From Sulfurimonas sp. (GTDB taxonomy: Bacteria; Campylobacterota; Campylobacteria; Campylobacterales; Sulfurimonadaceae): DNA of 64,000 bases. Each line of letters begins with the position of its first letter. Position 1 is the stretch's first letter. Positions 1 through 6,718 of this stretch are shown piece after piece. The position numbers were made by a program, and so were the translations under genes. The stretch is from contig VMSZ01000030.1 in assembly GCA_013791885.1 (NCBI GenBank), forward strand, positions 1 through 64,000, in the 5' to 3' direction. Under the pieces are notes generated by a model. It was not told the DNA's origin. It saw only the letters and a program-made list of their open reading frames with translations, and did no database searches.

Positions 1-734
1 AATATATTTGCATTCCTATACATATTTATTGTGGCATTTGAAATAAATAAATGCCACCCGTCTTGAAGCTGAAATATAATCTGATTAAAAGAAGGAATAA
101 TAAAATAAACTTGAAATAATTTAAATAATACATAAATTGACAGAGCCCCTGATATTATAGAGCCAATAAAATACAAAATAGGTACCATTAAGTAATCATC
201 TGGACCCTTTATAAGCATAAATATTAGTACTGTTACAATGATTTTGGAGAACGTATAAATTACCGTAATAAATTTCATCCTCTCCATACCTTGAAAGAAC
301 CACATGGGGAAGAGAATGGATTCGATTATCATTCCAAAAGTAAATAAATATAGTTTCCAATCTCCAGAAAACTTATCTACATAATAGATTATCAAATTAA
401 AAATACAAAAAGCTGTAAATAAAAATATTACTTTGATAGTTGTCACAGTTGAAAAGATTTCTGAAACTTTTTTTGTATTATCTCTATGAATCGATATTTC
501 TCTGGTAGCGGACAAATTAAAACCATAGTTTACAAATAGACTGAAATATGTAACTACTGCTTGTGCAAATGCTATCAATCCAAATTTTTCTGATCCCAAT
601 GTAGTAAACAGATAAGGAATAACTAATAAAGGAAGAAGATAATTCATCATTTGCAACAGAGAAAGAGAAAAAAAGTTTGACATGAGCCTTTTTTTGTCAT
701 CTGTGTTGGTTAGGGATTTTAGTTTGTTTATCAT
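1..734 (-). CDS. Wzx-type polysaccharide flippase (partial, C-terminus outside window)
   Basis: The minus strand from an ATG at 734 is open to the left edge, giving about 244 residues of a strongly hydrophobic protein with several membrane segments. Segments such as MMNYLLPLLVIPYLFTTLG, LGSEKFGLIAFAQA and the DGWHLFISN loop are typical of Wzx/RfbX oligosaccharide-unit flippases of the MATE/MOP superfamily, which move lipid-linked repeat units across the inner membrane. Its ATG shares one base with the stop of the upstream MarR-like gene (TGATG), so the two are probably co-translated. The rest of the gene lies beyond base 1. Family call is firm; the sugar substrate cannot be told. Confidence 0.85.
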   Translation of the reverse strand, partial: MINKLKSLTNTDDKKRLMSNFFSLSLLQMMNYLLPLLVIPYLFTTLGSEKFGLIAFAQAVVTYFSLFVNYGFNLSATREISIHRDNTKKVSEIFSTVTTIKVIFLFTAFCIFNLIIYYVDKFSGDWKLYLFTFGMIIESILFPMWFFQGMERMKFITVIYTFSKIIVTVLIFMLIKGPDDYLMVPILYFIGSIISGALSIYVLFKLFQVYFIIPSFNQIIFQLQDGWHLFISNATINMYRNANI

Positions 735-1051
735 CAACTCTCTTTAGGATTGTTATGCATCATTTCAAGTTCCGCTTGCAGTATCTCGTATTCTGCTTTT
801 TTACGTGCTATAAACTTTGTCGTGAGTACGATTTTTTCTTCTACTCCTGCTTGCGTGAGGAGGTAGCGGTACTGCATTTTGTTTTCGTTAGTGTAGAAAT
901 TTTCTACTTTGAGAAGTCCCTTTTGGGCAAGAGCTTTGAGTACGTAGTTAATCTTGCCGACACTATGTCCTAACTCATGAGCTATGGTCTTTTGAGTAGT
1001 AACCCTACCCAAGCTTCGCAAAACAGAAAGTTCCAGTTCTTCGTTGTTCAA
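734..1051 (-). CDS. EPS-associated MarR-family regulator, copy 1
   Basis: About 105 residues with a winged-helix region (residues ~1-65) and a basic, probably helical C-terminus. It resembles the small EPS-associated MarR-type regulators that sit at the head of exopolysaccharide gene blocks. I chose the TTG at 1051 over the upstream ATG at 1081 because the TTG is preceded by AAAGGAAC and the same TTG/RBS arrangement is kept in all three copies in this window (stops at 734, 3880 and 9723), whereas the ATG exists only here. It is nearly identical to the copy at 3880-4194, so the duplication is recent. It overlaps the flippase start by one base. Likely role: local control of EPS transcription. 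Confidence 0.8.
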   Translation of the reverse strand: MNNEELELSVLRSLGRVTTQKTIAHELGHSVGKINYVLKALAQKGLLKVENFYTNENKMQYRYLLTQAGVEEKIVLTTKFIARKKAEYEILQAELEMMHNNPKES

Positions 1052-1183
1052 TGGTTTAGTTCCTTTGATGTGTCCGTTCATTTTTTATACAGAGCGATTC
1101 AAGATTTGAATTGTACAGAGTTTAAACTTTGGATTCACTTTTAATTCATAATTTTCAACAGGATTTTGTAACCTTTTTGACAC
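754..1183. repeat. ~430-bp direct repeat, copy A (MarR-like gene plus its upstream region)
   Basis: This stretch is nearly identical to 3897-4310, covering the body of the MarR-like gene and about 130 bp of its upstream DNA. A short third relic lies at 5707-5814. Identity also covers non-coding upstream sequence, pointing to segmental duplication rather than protein constraint. Copies in the same orientation could recombine and delete or duplicate the EPS genes between them. Confidence 0.85.
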
Positions 1184-1191
1184 ATGGAGAT

Positions 1192-1278
1192 CCTGAATCA
1201 AGTTCAGGATGACGGACGTGTGGTTTGGGATGACGGTTCTCTGTCACTGCGAGTGAAGCGCGGCAGTCTATGCGTTTA
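1192..1278. repeat. Small palindromic and GC-rich dispersed repeats
   Basis: Holds the palindrome CCTGAA-TCAAG-TTCAGG followed by GATGACG (1192-1214), found again inside the epimerase fragment at 3667. It then holds GTCACTGCGAG..GCAGTCTATG (from about 1246), with relatives at 5822-5857. These look like the short mobile palindromes that litter intergenic DNA of many proteobacteria. No gene is seen in 1082-1283. Confidence 0.7.
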
Positions 1279-1283
1279 AGCAT

Positions 1284-2324
1284 CTATTTATTTTCCTCTT
1301 TGTCACCATACCCATTTGGATTATTAGACTGCCATCTCCAACTATCTTCACACATTTGCTCTATTGTTCTAGTAGCTTCCCATCCAAGTACTTCTTTGGC
1401 ATAGCCAGGATTAGCGTAGCATTTTGCTATATCTCCTGCTCTTCTATCTACTAGCTTATATGGCACTTTTTTATCACTAGCTTTTTCAAAAGCTTTTACT
1501 ACATCGAGAACGGAGCAGCCATAGCCTGTTCCAATATTAAATTTTGAATGTTGGTTGTTGTATTGGTCTGAGTTTATATAGTCTATTGCTTTTACGTGTG
1601 CATTTGCAAGATCCACTACATGGATATAATCTCTTACACCTGTACCGTCATGTGTATCATAATCACTTCCAAATACATTAAGATACTCTCTTTTTCCAAC
1701 TGCAACTTGAGAGATAAACGGCATAAGGTTATTTGGTATGCCATTTGGGTCTTCTCCTATAGTGCCAGATTCGTGAGCACCCACAGGATTAAAGTATCGT
1801 AAAATAGCTATTTTAAAAGAGTTATCTGAGATATATAAATCTTCTAAGATTCGCTCTATCATGTATTTACTAGTACCATATGGATTGGTAGTGTCACCAA
1901 CTCGAAAGTTTTCCAAAATCGGAGTACTAGCTGGGTCGCCATATACTGTAGCAGACGAGCTAAACACTATCTTTGTACAAGCAAACTCTTTCATCACCTC
2001 AAGAAGTCTTAGAGTTCCCACTACGTTGTTGTCATAGTATTCTAGTGGCTTTGCCACAGAATCTCCAACCGCCTTTAGCCCTGCGAAATGGATAACAGAG
2101 GCAATAGAGTGACTTGAAAAAACTTCTTTGAGTTTTTGAGTGTCTCTTATATCACCTTCTATAAAAATGATATCTTTATTGATTATCTTTGATACTCTCT
2201 TAAGTGATTCTTGTGATGAATTTGAAAGATTGTCATATACTATGAAGTCATGATTTTCTTTAGCTAACTCCACTAAAGTATGACTTCCTATATAGCCTGC
2301 TCCACCTGTTATCAATATAGACAT
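1284..2324 (-). CDS. galE: UDP-glucose 4-epimerase (first copy)
   Basis: 346 residues, the usual GalE length. The NAD-binding Rossmann motif GGAGYIGSH is at residues 7-15, the catalytic Ser lies in FSSSATVYG (~121-129), and the YxxxK pair is Y149/K153 in NPYGTSK. It interconverts UDP-glucose and UDP-galactose in the cytoplasm to feed EPS repeat-unit synthesis. Its ATG overlaps the stop of a mini-ORF (TAATG), implying translational coupling. A second, clearly different galE lies at 8700-9722, so one copy may act on another UDP-sugar such as UDP-GlcNAc; that is inference. Confidence 0.92.
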   Translation of the reverse strand: MSILITGGAGYIGSHTLVELAKENHDFIVYDNLSNSSQESLKRVSKIINKDIIFIEGDIRDTQKLKEVFSSHSIASVIHFAGLKAVGDSVAKPLEYYDNNVVGTLRLLEVMKEFACTKIVFSSSATVYGDPASTPILENFRVGDTTNPYGTSKYMIERILEDLYISDNSFKIAILRYFNPVGAHESGTIGEDPNGIPNNLMPFISQVAVGKREYLNVFGSDYDTHDGTGVRDYIHVVDLANAHVKAIDYINSDQYNNQHSKFNIGTGYGCSVLDVVKAFEKASDKKVPYKLVDRRAGDIAKCYANPGYAKEVLGWEATRTIEQMCEDSWRWQSNNPNGYGDKEENK

Positions 2325-2410
2325 TACTGTTCAGCCTTTTCAATATAAAACTCTCTATACCACTCACCTAATAATTGTGAATGTTTAATTTTAAATGTTG
2401 AATTATTCAT
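2324..2410 (-). pseudogene. Mini-ORF: repeat-derived start fused to the C-terminal stub of an epimerase
   Basis: A 28-codon frame from ATG 2410 to TAA. The first ~12 codons (MNNSTFKIKHSQ) come from an AT-rich repeat found elsewhere in this locus. The following GEWYREFY matches the end of the UDP-glucuronate-epimerase-type relic at 3367-3477 (VEWYREFY). Its start overlaps the stop of the mini-ORF upstream (ATGA) and its stop overlaps the galE ATG (TAATG). It is best read as the scar of a lost sugar-epimerase gene that keeps the translational relay intact; whether the peptide has a function is unknown. Confidence 0.5.
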
Positions 2411-2493
2411 TTGTCGCCTTTGATGATTTGATTAATGTCATATACTAATGAAAGATTGATAAGAAGATTTTTTGCTAGTTTTGAATTATTCAC
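2407..2493 (-). pseudogene. Mini-ORF: repeat-derived start fused to a four-helix-bundle-like C-terminal stub
   Basis: A 28-codon frame from GTG 2493, overlapping the stop of the ORF6N gene (GTGA), to TGA 2407, overlapping the next mini-ORF (ATGA). It opens MNNSKLAKN and ends SLVYDINQIIKGDK, which resembles the C-terminal part of the four-helix-bundle protein at 8010-8372 (SLVNDIEEIVK). I read it as the remnant of a lost paralogue of that protein. The similarity is short, so the origin is tentative; the overlaps at both ends are direct observations. Confidence 0.42.
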
Positions 2494-3374
2494 TTTAGTT
2501 TTCCTAAAAGTTCAAAAGAGCTTATATCCATTTTATTAAAAGCAAAGACTTTATTGCCTAAGTCTTTTAAACTTGCCCCTATGTGGTATATTTGACTGCT
2601 ATCTAGGATCAAAAATCTATCGTGAAAATCTTTAGTCTCTTTTATTGCTACATTTTTATACTGTTTTTGATACTTGTCATAATCTAGTATGAGTTGTTTG
2701 TTTATAGTTTGAGTGTAGATTATGAAGTGTAGATTTTGGTATTTGCTACACAGTGTAAAGACAGTATCATCTATATAGTTATCTATAAGAGTTACTTCAC
2801 TTTTAGCACTTTTTAACAAGTCATTTACAAAAGCATAAGCGTCATATATCTGACCATTGTAGAAGATGCCTTGTGTTGGTTTTTTATTTTTATCTTCTAG
2901 TGCATTTAAAACTGATTCTATTTTTGTATCAGTTTTTATCTCGTAAGATATTTGTCTTTTTTCTATAGACTCTATTCTTGTAAAAAGTGAAGCGTTGTTT
3001 TGTAAAAATCTTCTCATATTTACAAAACTTTTGATTATTTGAATACTTGTATTTACTGCTGTTTGACCCTTCAATACAGCACTAAGCATAGAAACACCTT
3101 GCTCTGTAAAAACAAAAGGTAATTTTCTAAGTCCCATTACTTCTTTATTGGATGTCGCAATTTGCGACTTCCAATTTTCAAGCTCATCTAAAGTCATTTG
3201 AAACATAAATTCTTCAGGAAATCTTTCAATATTTCTTTTTACTTGCTCATTTAACCTTCGAGTTTCAACACCATAAAGCAAAGCCAAATCTCTATCAACC
3301 ATCACTTGCTCACCTCTTACGGTGTAAATTCTATCTTGTATGGTTTGATTATCTATGATTGTTAATTCATTCAT
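2490..3374 (-). CDS. ORF6N-domain protein with PLD-like C-terminal domain
   Basis: 294 residues from ATG 3374, chosen because GGAGAT lies 5 bases upstream; an upstream in-frame start at 3386 lacks this. Residues ~5-95 are an ORF6N (KilA-N-related) domain with the familiar IYTVRGEQVMVDRDLALLYG and FVFTEQGVSMLSAVL stretches. A linker follows, then residues ~160-294 form a second domain shared almost block by block with the RhuM-type protein at 5874-6710 (YDAYAFVNDLLKSA, TLIDNYID, FHDRFLILD, IGASLKDLG). HDRFLILD resembles one half of a phospholipase-D HxK motif. A nucleic-acid-binding head on a PLD-like tail suggests a nuclease or regulator; the function is not known. Lies between EPS genes. Confidence 0.7.
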   Translation of the reverse strand: MNELTIIDNQTIQDRIYTVRGEQVMVDRDLALLYGVETRRLNEQVKRNIERFPEEFMFQMTLDELENWKSQIATSNKEVMGLRKLPFVFTEQGVSMLSAVLKGQTAVNTSIQIIKSFVNMRRFLQNNASLFTRIESIEKRQISYEIKTDTKIESVLNALEDKNKKPTQGIFYNGQIYDAYAFVNDLLKSAKSEVTLIDNYIDDTVFTLCSKYQNLHFIIYTQTINKQLILDYDKYQKQYKNVAIKETKDFHDRFLILDSSQIYHIGASLKDLGNKVFAFNKMDISSFELLGKLK

Positions 3375-3477
3375 GTTTATCTCCATAAAACTCTCTATAC
3401 CACTCTACAAATCTTTCAATCCCAACCGTTGGTAATGTTGAATTTTTAATGCTTAATTTTGAATGATTTTTTATCAT
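3367..3477 (-). pseudogene. Mini-ORF: AT-rich repeat fused to the true C-terminus of the broken epimerase
   Basis: A 36-codon frame from ATG 3477, overlapping the stop of the epimerase fragment (ATGA), to TGA 3367, running 8 bases into the next gene. Codons 1-14 (MIKNHSKLSIKNST) are the AT-rich repeat; the rest, VGIERFVEWYREFYGDK, is what one expects at the end of a UDP-glucuronate 4-epimerase-type protein. The repeat thus appears to have split the epimerase C-terminus from its body and supplied a new start codon. Confidence 0.5.
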
Positions 3478-3848
3478 GCTGCAAGCCTTTCAAAAAAAGG
3501 CACTACTATGTCGTCTATGTAGGTAAAGTCTCTGCTCATGTTGCCATGGTTAAATACTTTTATGGGTCTGTCTTCGGTTTCAAAGAGTTTGTTTATGGTT
3601 TGGGCGTCTTCTAGGTTTACTTTTATGAATTTGTGGTTTGGGTAAGTTGAAGACTGGATGAGAGATCCTGAATCAAGTTCAGGATGACGTGATATTCCCA
3701 GTTCTGCCAATCTTGCGTACTTGAGATTTACATCGTAGTAGTCGTTTATGTTGTCAAGTCCTACAACTTCATCACCACGCTCAAGAAGTTTTTTAGCCAA
3801 ATGGAAACCTATGAAGCCTGCTGTGCCTGTTATTAGGATCTTAGTCAT
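3474..3848 (-). pseudogene. Broken NAD-dependent nucleotide-sugar epimerase (UDP-glucuronate 4-epimerase type)
   Basis: 124 codons against the ~330-350 normal for this family. Residues 1-50 give the Rossmann fold (ILITGTAGFIGFHLAKKL, LDNINDYYDVNLK). The chain then jumps from NLEDAQTINKLFE directly to PIKVFNHGNMSRDFTYIDDIV, which normally sits some 130 residues later, and stops after VPFFERLAA. The catalytic YxxxK region is absent, so it cannot be an active epimerase. A palindromic repeat inserted in frame encodes RHPELDSGS at about residues 54-62. The C-terminus survives separately at 3367-3477. Probably a deletion derivative rather than a functional small protein. Confidence 0.8.
3667..3683. 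repeat. Palindromic repeat inside the epimerase reading frame
   Basis: CCTGAA-TCAAG-TTCAGG, followed by ATGACG, as at 1192. On the coding strand it reads in frame as HPELDSG. Short palindromes that insert in frame into genes are known from Rickettsia (RPE elements); this is the same kind of event in an unrelated lineage. Confidence 0.75.
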
Positions 3849-3879
3849 CTTTTTATTTCCTCTTTAAATATAGTTTCTC

Positions 3880-4194
3880 TTATTTGTTTTCAAGACTATG
3901 CATTATTTCAAGTTCCGCTTGCAGTATCTCGTATTCTGCTTTTTTACGTTGTATAAACTTTGTCGTGAGTGTGATTTTTTCTTCTACTCCTGCTTGTGTG
4001 AGGAGGTAGCGGTACTGCATTTTGTTTTCGTTAGTGTAGAAATTTTCTACTTTGAGAAGTCCCTTTTGGGCAAGAGCTTTGAGGATGTAGTTTATCTTGC
4101 CGACACTATGTCCAAGCTCATGAGCTATGGTTTTTTGAGTAGTAACCCTACCCAAGCTTCGCAAAACAGAAAGTTCCAGTTCTTCGTTGTTCAA
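3880..4194 (-). CDS. EPS-associated MarR-family regulator, copy 2
   Basis: 104 residues, near-identical to the copy ending at 734 and differing mainly at the C-terminal tail (FIQRKKAEYEILQAELEIMHSLENK here). TTG start with AAGGAA just upstream. The winged helix covers residues ~1-60. It heads the segment epimerase relic, ORF6N gene, galE. Upstream, TTTAAACTTT (4248-4257) is the counterpart of a perfect TTCAAA-C-TTTGAA palindrome before copy 3, so autoregulation is plausible. Confidence 0.8.
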   Translation of the reverse strand: MNNEELELSVLRSLGRVTTQKTIAHELGHSVGKINYILKALAQKGLLKVENFYTNENKMQYRYLLTQAGVEEKITLTTKFIQRKKAEYEILQAELEIMHSLENK

Positions 4195-4310
4195 TGGTTT
4201 TGTTCCTTTTTTAATGTGAGCAAATTCAATATTTGAATTGTACAGAGTTTAAACTTTCGATTCACTTTTAATTCATAATTTTCAACAGGATTTTGTAACC
4301 TTTTTGACAC
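3897..4310. repeat. ~415-bp direct repeat, copy B
   Basis: Counterpart of 754-1183 in the same orientation; it includes the MarR-like gene and its promoter region. Directly beyond it, 4311-4345 carries GATTGCTTCGTTCCTCGCAA followed by TGACGG, a dispersed short repeat also found at 5788-5813. Confidence 0.85.
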
Positions 4311-4448
4311 CCGGAGAGTAGATTGCTTCGTTCCTCGCAATGACGGGAGTTTGGATTGCAATGACGGACGTGTGGTTATATTATCCATTAGATTGTTCAG
4401 TCGCTCTTCTATCTCTTTGGATGTAGGTAATAAGCCTTTTAAATGATA

Positions 4449-4506
4449 CGATTATAAACCATAATCGACTCACTTTATGATACTATTATAGTTATTATTC
4501 GACTCA
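4449..4506 (+). promoter_or_regulatory. Candidate operator/promoter of the Fic gene
   Basis: Contains a perfect inverted repeat CGATTA-N7-TAATCG (4449-4467) and two direct copies of CGACTCA (4466-4472 and 4500-4506) 34 bp apart, flanking an AT-rich stretch that could supply the -10 region. The gene's C-terminus looks like a winged helix, so autoregulation is possible. The rest of 4195-4517 is repeat DNA. Confidence 0.45.
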
Positions 4507-4517
4507 AAAGGGACATT

Positions 4518-5657
4518 ATGAGTGAAAAAATTATTAAATGGATATGGCAACATCCAGATTATCCAAAATTCAATTATGATAAAACAAAACTTACTGAGTT
4601 AATCAGTGAAATTGATTACCATAGAGGAACACTTGATGGCATGGCAAAACTCTTTAATCAAGATGACATTAGAAAAATTGAGATTGACACTTTAACAGAT
4701 GAAGCTATCAATACATCTCTAATCGAAGGTGAAATATTTGTAAGGGAGAGCGTGCGTTCATCATTCAGAAAAAAGCTTGATAAAGATTTCGATGGAAGAG
4801 GTGATAAGTATTCAACTGCCGCGACTGATAGTCTAGTAGAGATACTAATAGATTGTAGTTTAAATAAAGATATTTTAACGGTTGATAGACTTCATGGGTG
4901 GCATAACTGTCTCTTTGAGCATAGCTACAGTAGGTTAACTAAGATTACCATTGCTGACTTTAGAAAAGATGATGATATGGAAGTAATCTCAGGTGCCATT
5001 GGATTTGAGAAAGTGCACTACAGAGCAATCCCGGTGGCAAAGATTAAAGATGATATAAAAAACTTTTTAACCTATTGTAACAGCAGTGATGAAAATATTT
5101 ATATAAAAAGTGCAATAGCACATCTTTGGTTTGTCGCTATTCACCCCTACGATGATGGTAATGGAAGAATCGCTAGAGCAATTACAGACTATATTCTCTC
5201 TAAAAATACTTTACAGACTCAGTTTAAGCTCTATTCCATCTCAACAGCGATAAGCAATGATAGAAAAGGATACTACGACACGCTAGATAATACAACCAAT
5301 CTATTTAAAAATAGAAGCTTTGATATTACATCATGGCTTGAGTGGCATTTAAATATTCTAAAAAATTCGATGATTAACGCATTGAAAAACATCGATTATC
5401 TTATCCAAAAAACAAAGTTCTGGGATGCACATAGAGAGCACGCTCTAAACGAAAGACAAATAAAAGTTTTAAATAAAATTCTTGATGCAGGAACAGAAAA
5501 CTTTGAAGGTGGAATAAATACGAAGAAGTATATCTCTATGACAAAAGTGAGTAAAGCTACCGCAGTAAGGGATATTATCCAATTAGTGAAGTTTGGTTGT
5601 ATTAAACAGATAGAGGGGGCTCAAGGGCGCAATGTTAGGTATGAGATAAATACTTAG
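4518..5657 (+). CDS. Fic-family protein (AMPylase-type) with N-terminal inhibitory motif
   Basis: 379 residues. The core Fic motif HPYDDGNGRIAR is at 209-220 and matches the consensus HxFx(D/E)GNGRxxR with catalytic H209 intact. The inhibitory-helix motif TSLIEG at 66-71 fits (S/T)xxxE(G/N), so this is a class II, self-inhibited Fic protein. The N-terminus (WIWQHPDYPKF) matches the DUF4172-type domain found with such proteins, and residues ~310-379 look like a winged helix. It probably transfers AMP from ATP to a protein hydroxyl; the target is unknown. It is the only plus-strand gene in the EPS block. GGGAC lies 4 bases before the ATG. Confidence 0.88.
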   Translation: MSEKIIKWIWQHPDYPKFNYDKTKLTELISEIDYHRGTLDGMAKLFNQDDIRKIEIDTLTDEAINTSLIEGEIFVRESVRSSFRKKLDKDFDGRGDKYSTAATDSLVEILIDCSLNKDILTVDRLHGWHNCLFEHSYSRLTKITIADFRKDDDMEVISGAIGFEKVHYRAIPVAKIKDDIKNFLTYCNSSDENIYIKSAIAHLWFVAIHPYDDGNGRIARAITDYILSKNTLQTQFKLYSISTAISNDRKGYYDTLDNTTNLFKNRSFDITSWLEWHLNILKNSMINALKNIDYLIQKTKFWDAHREHALNERQIKVLNKILDAGTENFEGGINTKKYISMTKVSKATAVRDIIQLVKFGCIKQIEGAQGRNVRYEINT

Positions 5658-5706
5658 TTTTCTTAGATGAGTACTTCTATGTTTTTAGCTTGAAGTTTTC
5701 CTATAA

Positions 5707-5814
5707 TACCCTACCCAAGCTTCGCAAAACAGAAAGTTCCAGTTCTTCGTTGTTCAATGGTTTAGTTCCTTTTTGACACCCGGAGAGTAGATTGCTTCGT
5801 TCCTCGCAATGACA
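5707..5814. repeat. Relic of the MarR-like gene 5' end plus short repeat (third copy)
   Basis: Bases 5707-5765 match the first ~20 codons and RBS of the MarR-like copies. They join directly to TTTTTGACACCCGGAGAG and GATTGCTTCGTTCCTCGCAA as at 4301-4345, so the promoter portion has been deleted. A further GTCACTGCGAGC..GCAGTCTGTG repeat follows at 5822-5857. No coding potential remains. Confidence 0.75.
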
Positions 5815-5873
5815 GAATCCCGTCACTGCGAGCAAAGCGTTGCAGTCTGTGTGTTTAATCATTTTGCTGTCAT

Positions 5874-6710
5874 CTATCTTAATTTCTCCATAATATTTAA
5901 GACTTCAATATCCATTTTACTAAAAGCAAAAACTTTTTTGCCTAAGTCTTTAAGACTTGCTCCTAGATGGTAAATATCTTTTTCATTTAGTATTAAAAAT
6001 CTGTCATGAAATTTGTTTGAATTTTTGATAGTCAAATTATTATATTGCTTATTATATTTTTCTATGTCAAGTTTTAATTGTTTAGATGTTGCCTGTGTAA
6101 CTATTGTAAATTTTATATTTGGATATTTACTCAAAAGTACTAAAGTTGACTCGTCTATATAGTTATCTATGAGAGTTACTTCTTTTGTGGCATTTTTGAG
6201 TAAGTCATTTACAAATATGTAAGCATCAAAAATTTGCCCATCATAAAATACACCTTGTTTTATTTCCAGTGTAGAGTTTTTGATATTTGACTTTACATAC
6301 TGCATATCATTTTCTAGATTTGTTAATCTTTGTTCTGTGATTTTATGACTGTTTATAGCATAACCATTAAATATATACTCTTTTAAAACAGATGTTGCCC
6401 ATTGACGAAATTTTGTGGCTTTAAATGAACTTACTCTATAGCCAACAGAGATAATTGCATCAAGACTATAATGCTTTATAGTTCTTTTTACTTTTCTGCT
6501 GCCCTCATGGCGAACTACCGAGAAATCCTCGGTAGTTGAATTTTCATTTAGTTCTTGCTCTTTGTATATGTTTTTTAAGTGCAAACTGACATTATCTGCA
6601 CTTGTATCAAAAAGTTCTGATATTTGAGATTGACTAAGCCAAATAGTTTCATGTTCAACCGAAACAGCTAGTTCTATCTCACCGTCGTTGTATTTGATTA
6701 AATTATTCAT
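5874..6710 (-). CDS. RhuM-family protein with PLD-like C-terminal domain
   Basis: 278 residues. Residues ~5-120 match the RhuM (virulence protein) family: TIWLSQSQISELFDTSADNVSLHLKN, then HYSLDAIISVGYRVSS and FRQWATSVLKEYI. A short helical linker (~122-148) leads to a C-terminal domain (~150-278) shared with the ORF6N protein at 2490-3374, with FHDRFLILN, GASLKDLGKKVFAFSKMD and VLNIMEKLR. Two different DNA-binding-like heads on the same tail mark this as a modular family. It sits 8 bp downstream of ugd's start side in the same orientation as the EPS genes. Biochemical role unknown. Confidence 0.72.
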   Translation of the reverse strand: MNNLIKYNDGEIELAVSVEHETIWLSQSQISELFDTSADNVSLHLKNIYKEQELNENSTTEDFSVVRHEGSRKVKRTIKHYSLDAIISVGYRVSSFKATKFRQWATSVLKEYIFNGYAINSHKITEQRLTNLENDMQYVKSNIKNSTLEIKQGVFYDGQIFDAYIFVNDLLKNATKEVTLIDNYIDESTLVLLSKYPNIKFTIVTQATSKQLKLDIEKYNKQYNNLTIKNSNKFHDRFLILNEKDIYHLGASLKDLGKKVFAFSKMDIEVLNIMEKLR

Positions 6711-6718
6711 TTATTTTC

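Noticed and set aside
1051..1081. ATG at 1081 as start of MarR-like copy 1
   Set aside because: The other two copies use TTG at the equivalent of 1051 with an RBS, and the extra ten residues are not conserved.
4191..4388. 65-codon minus-strand frame upstream of MarR-like copy 2
   Set aside because: It runs through the dispersed repeats and the conserved upstream region; the residues simply translate repeat DNA.
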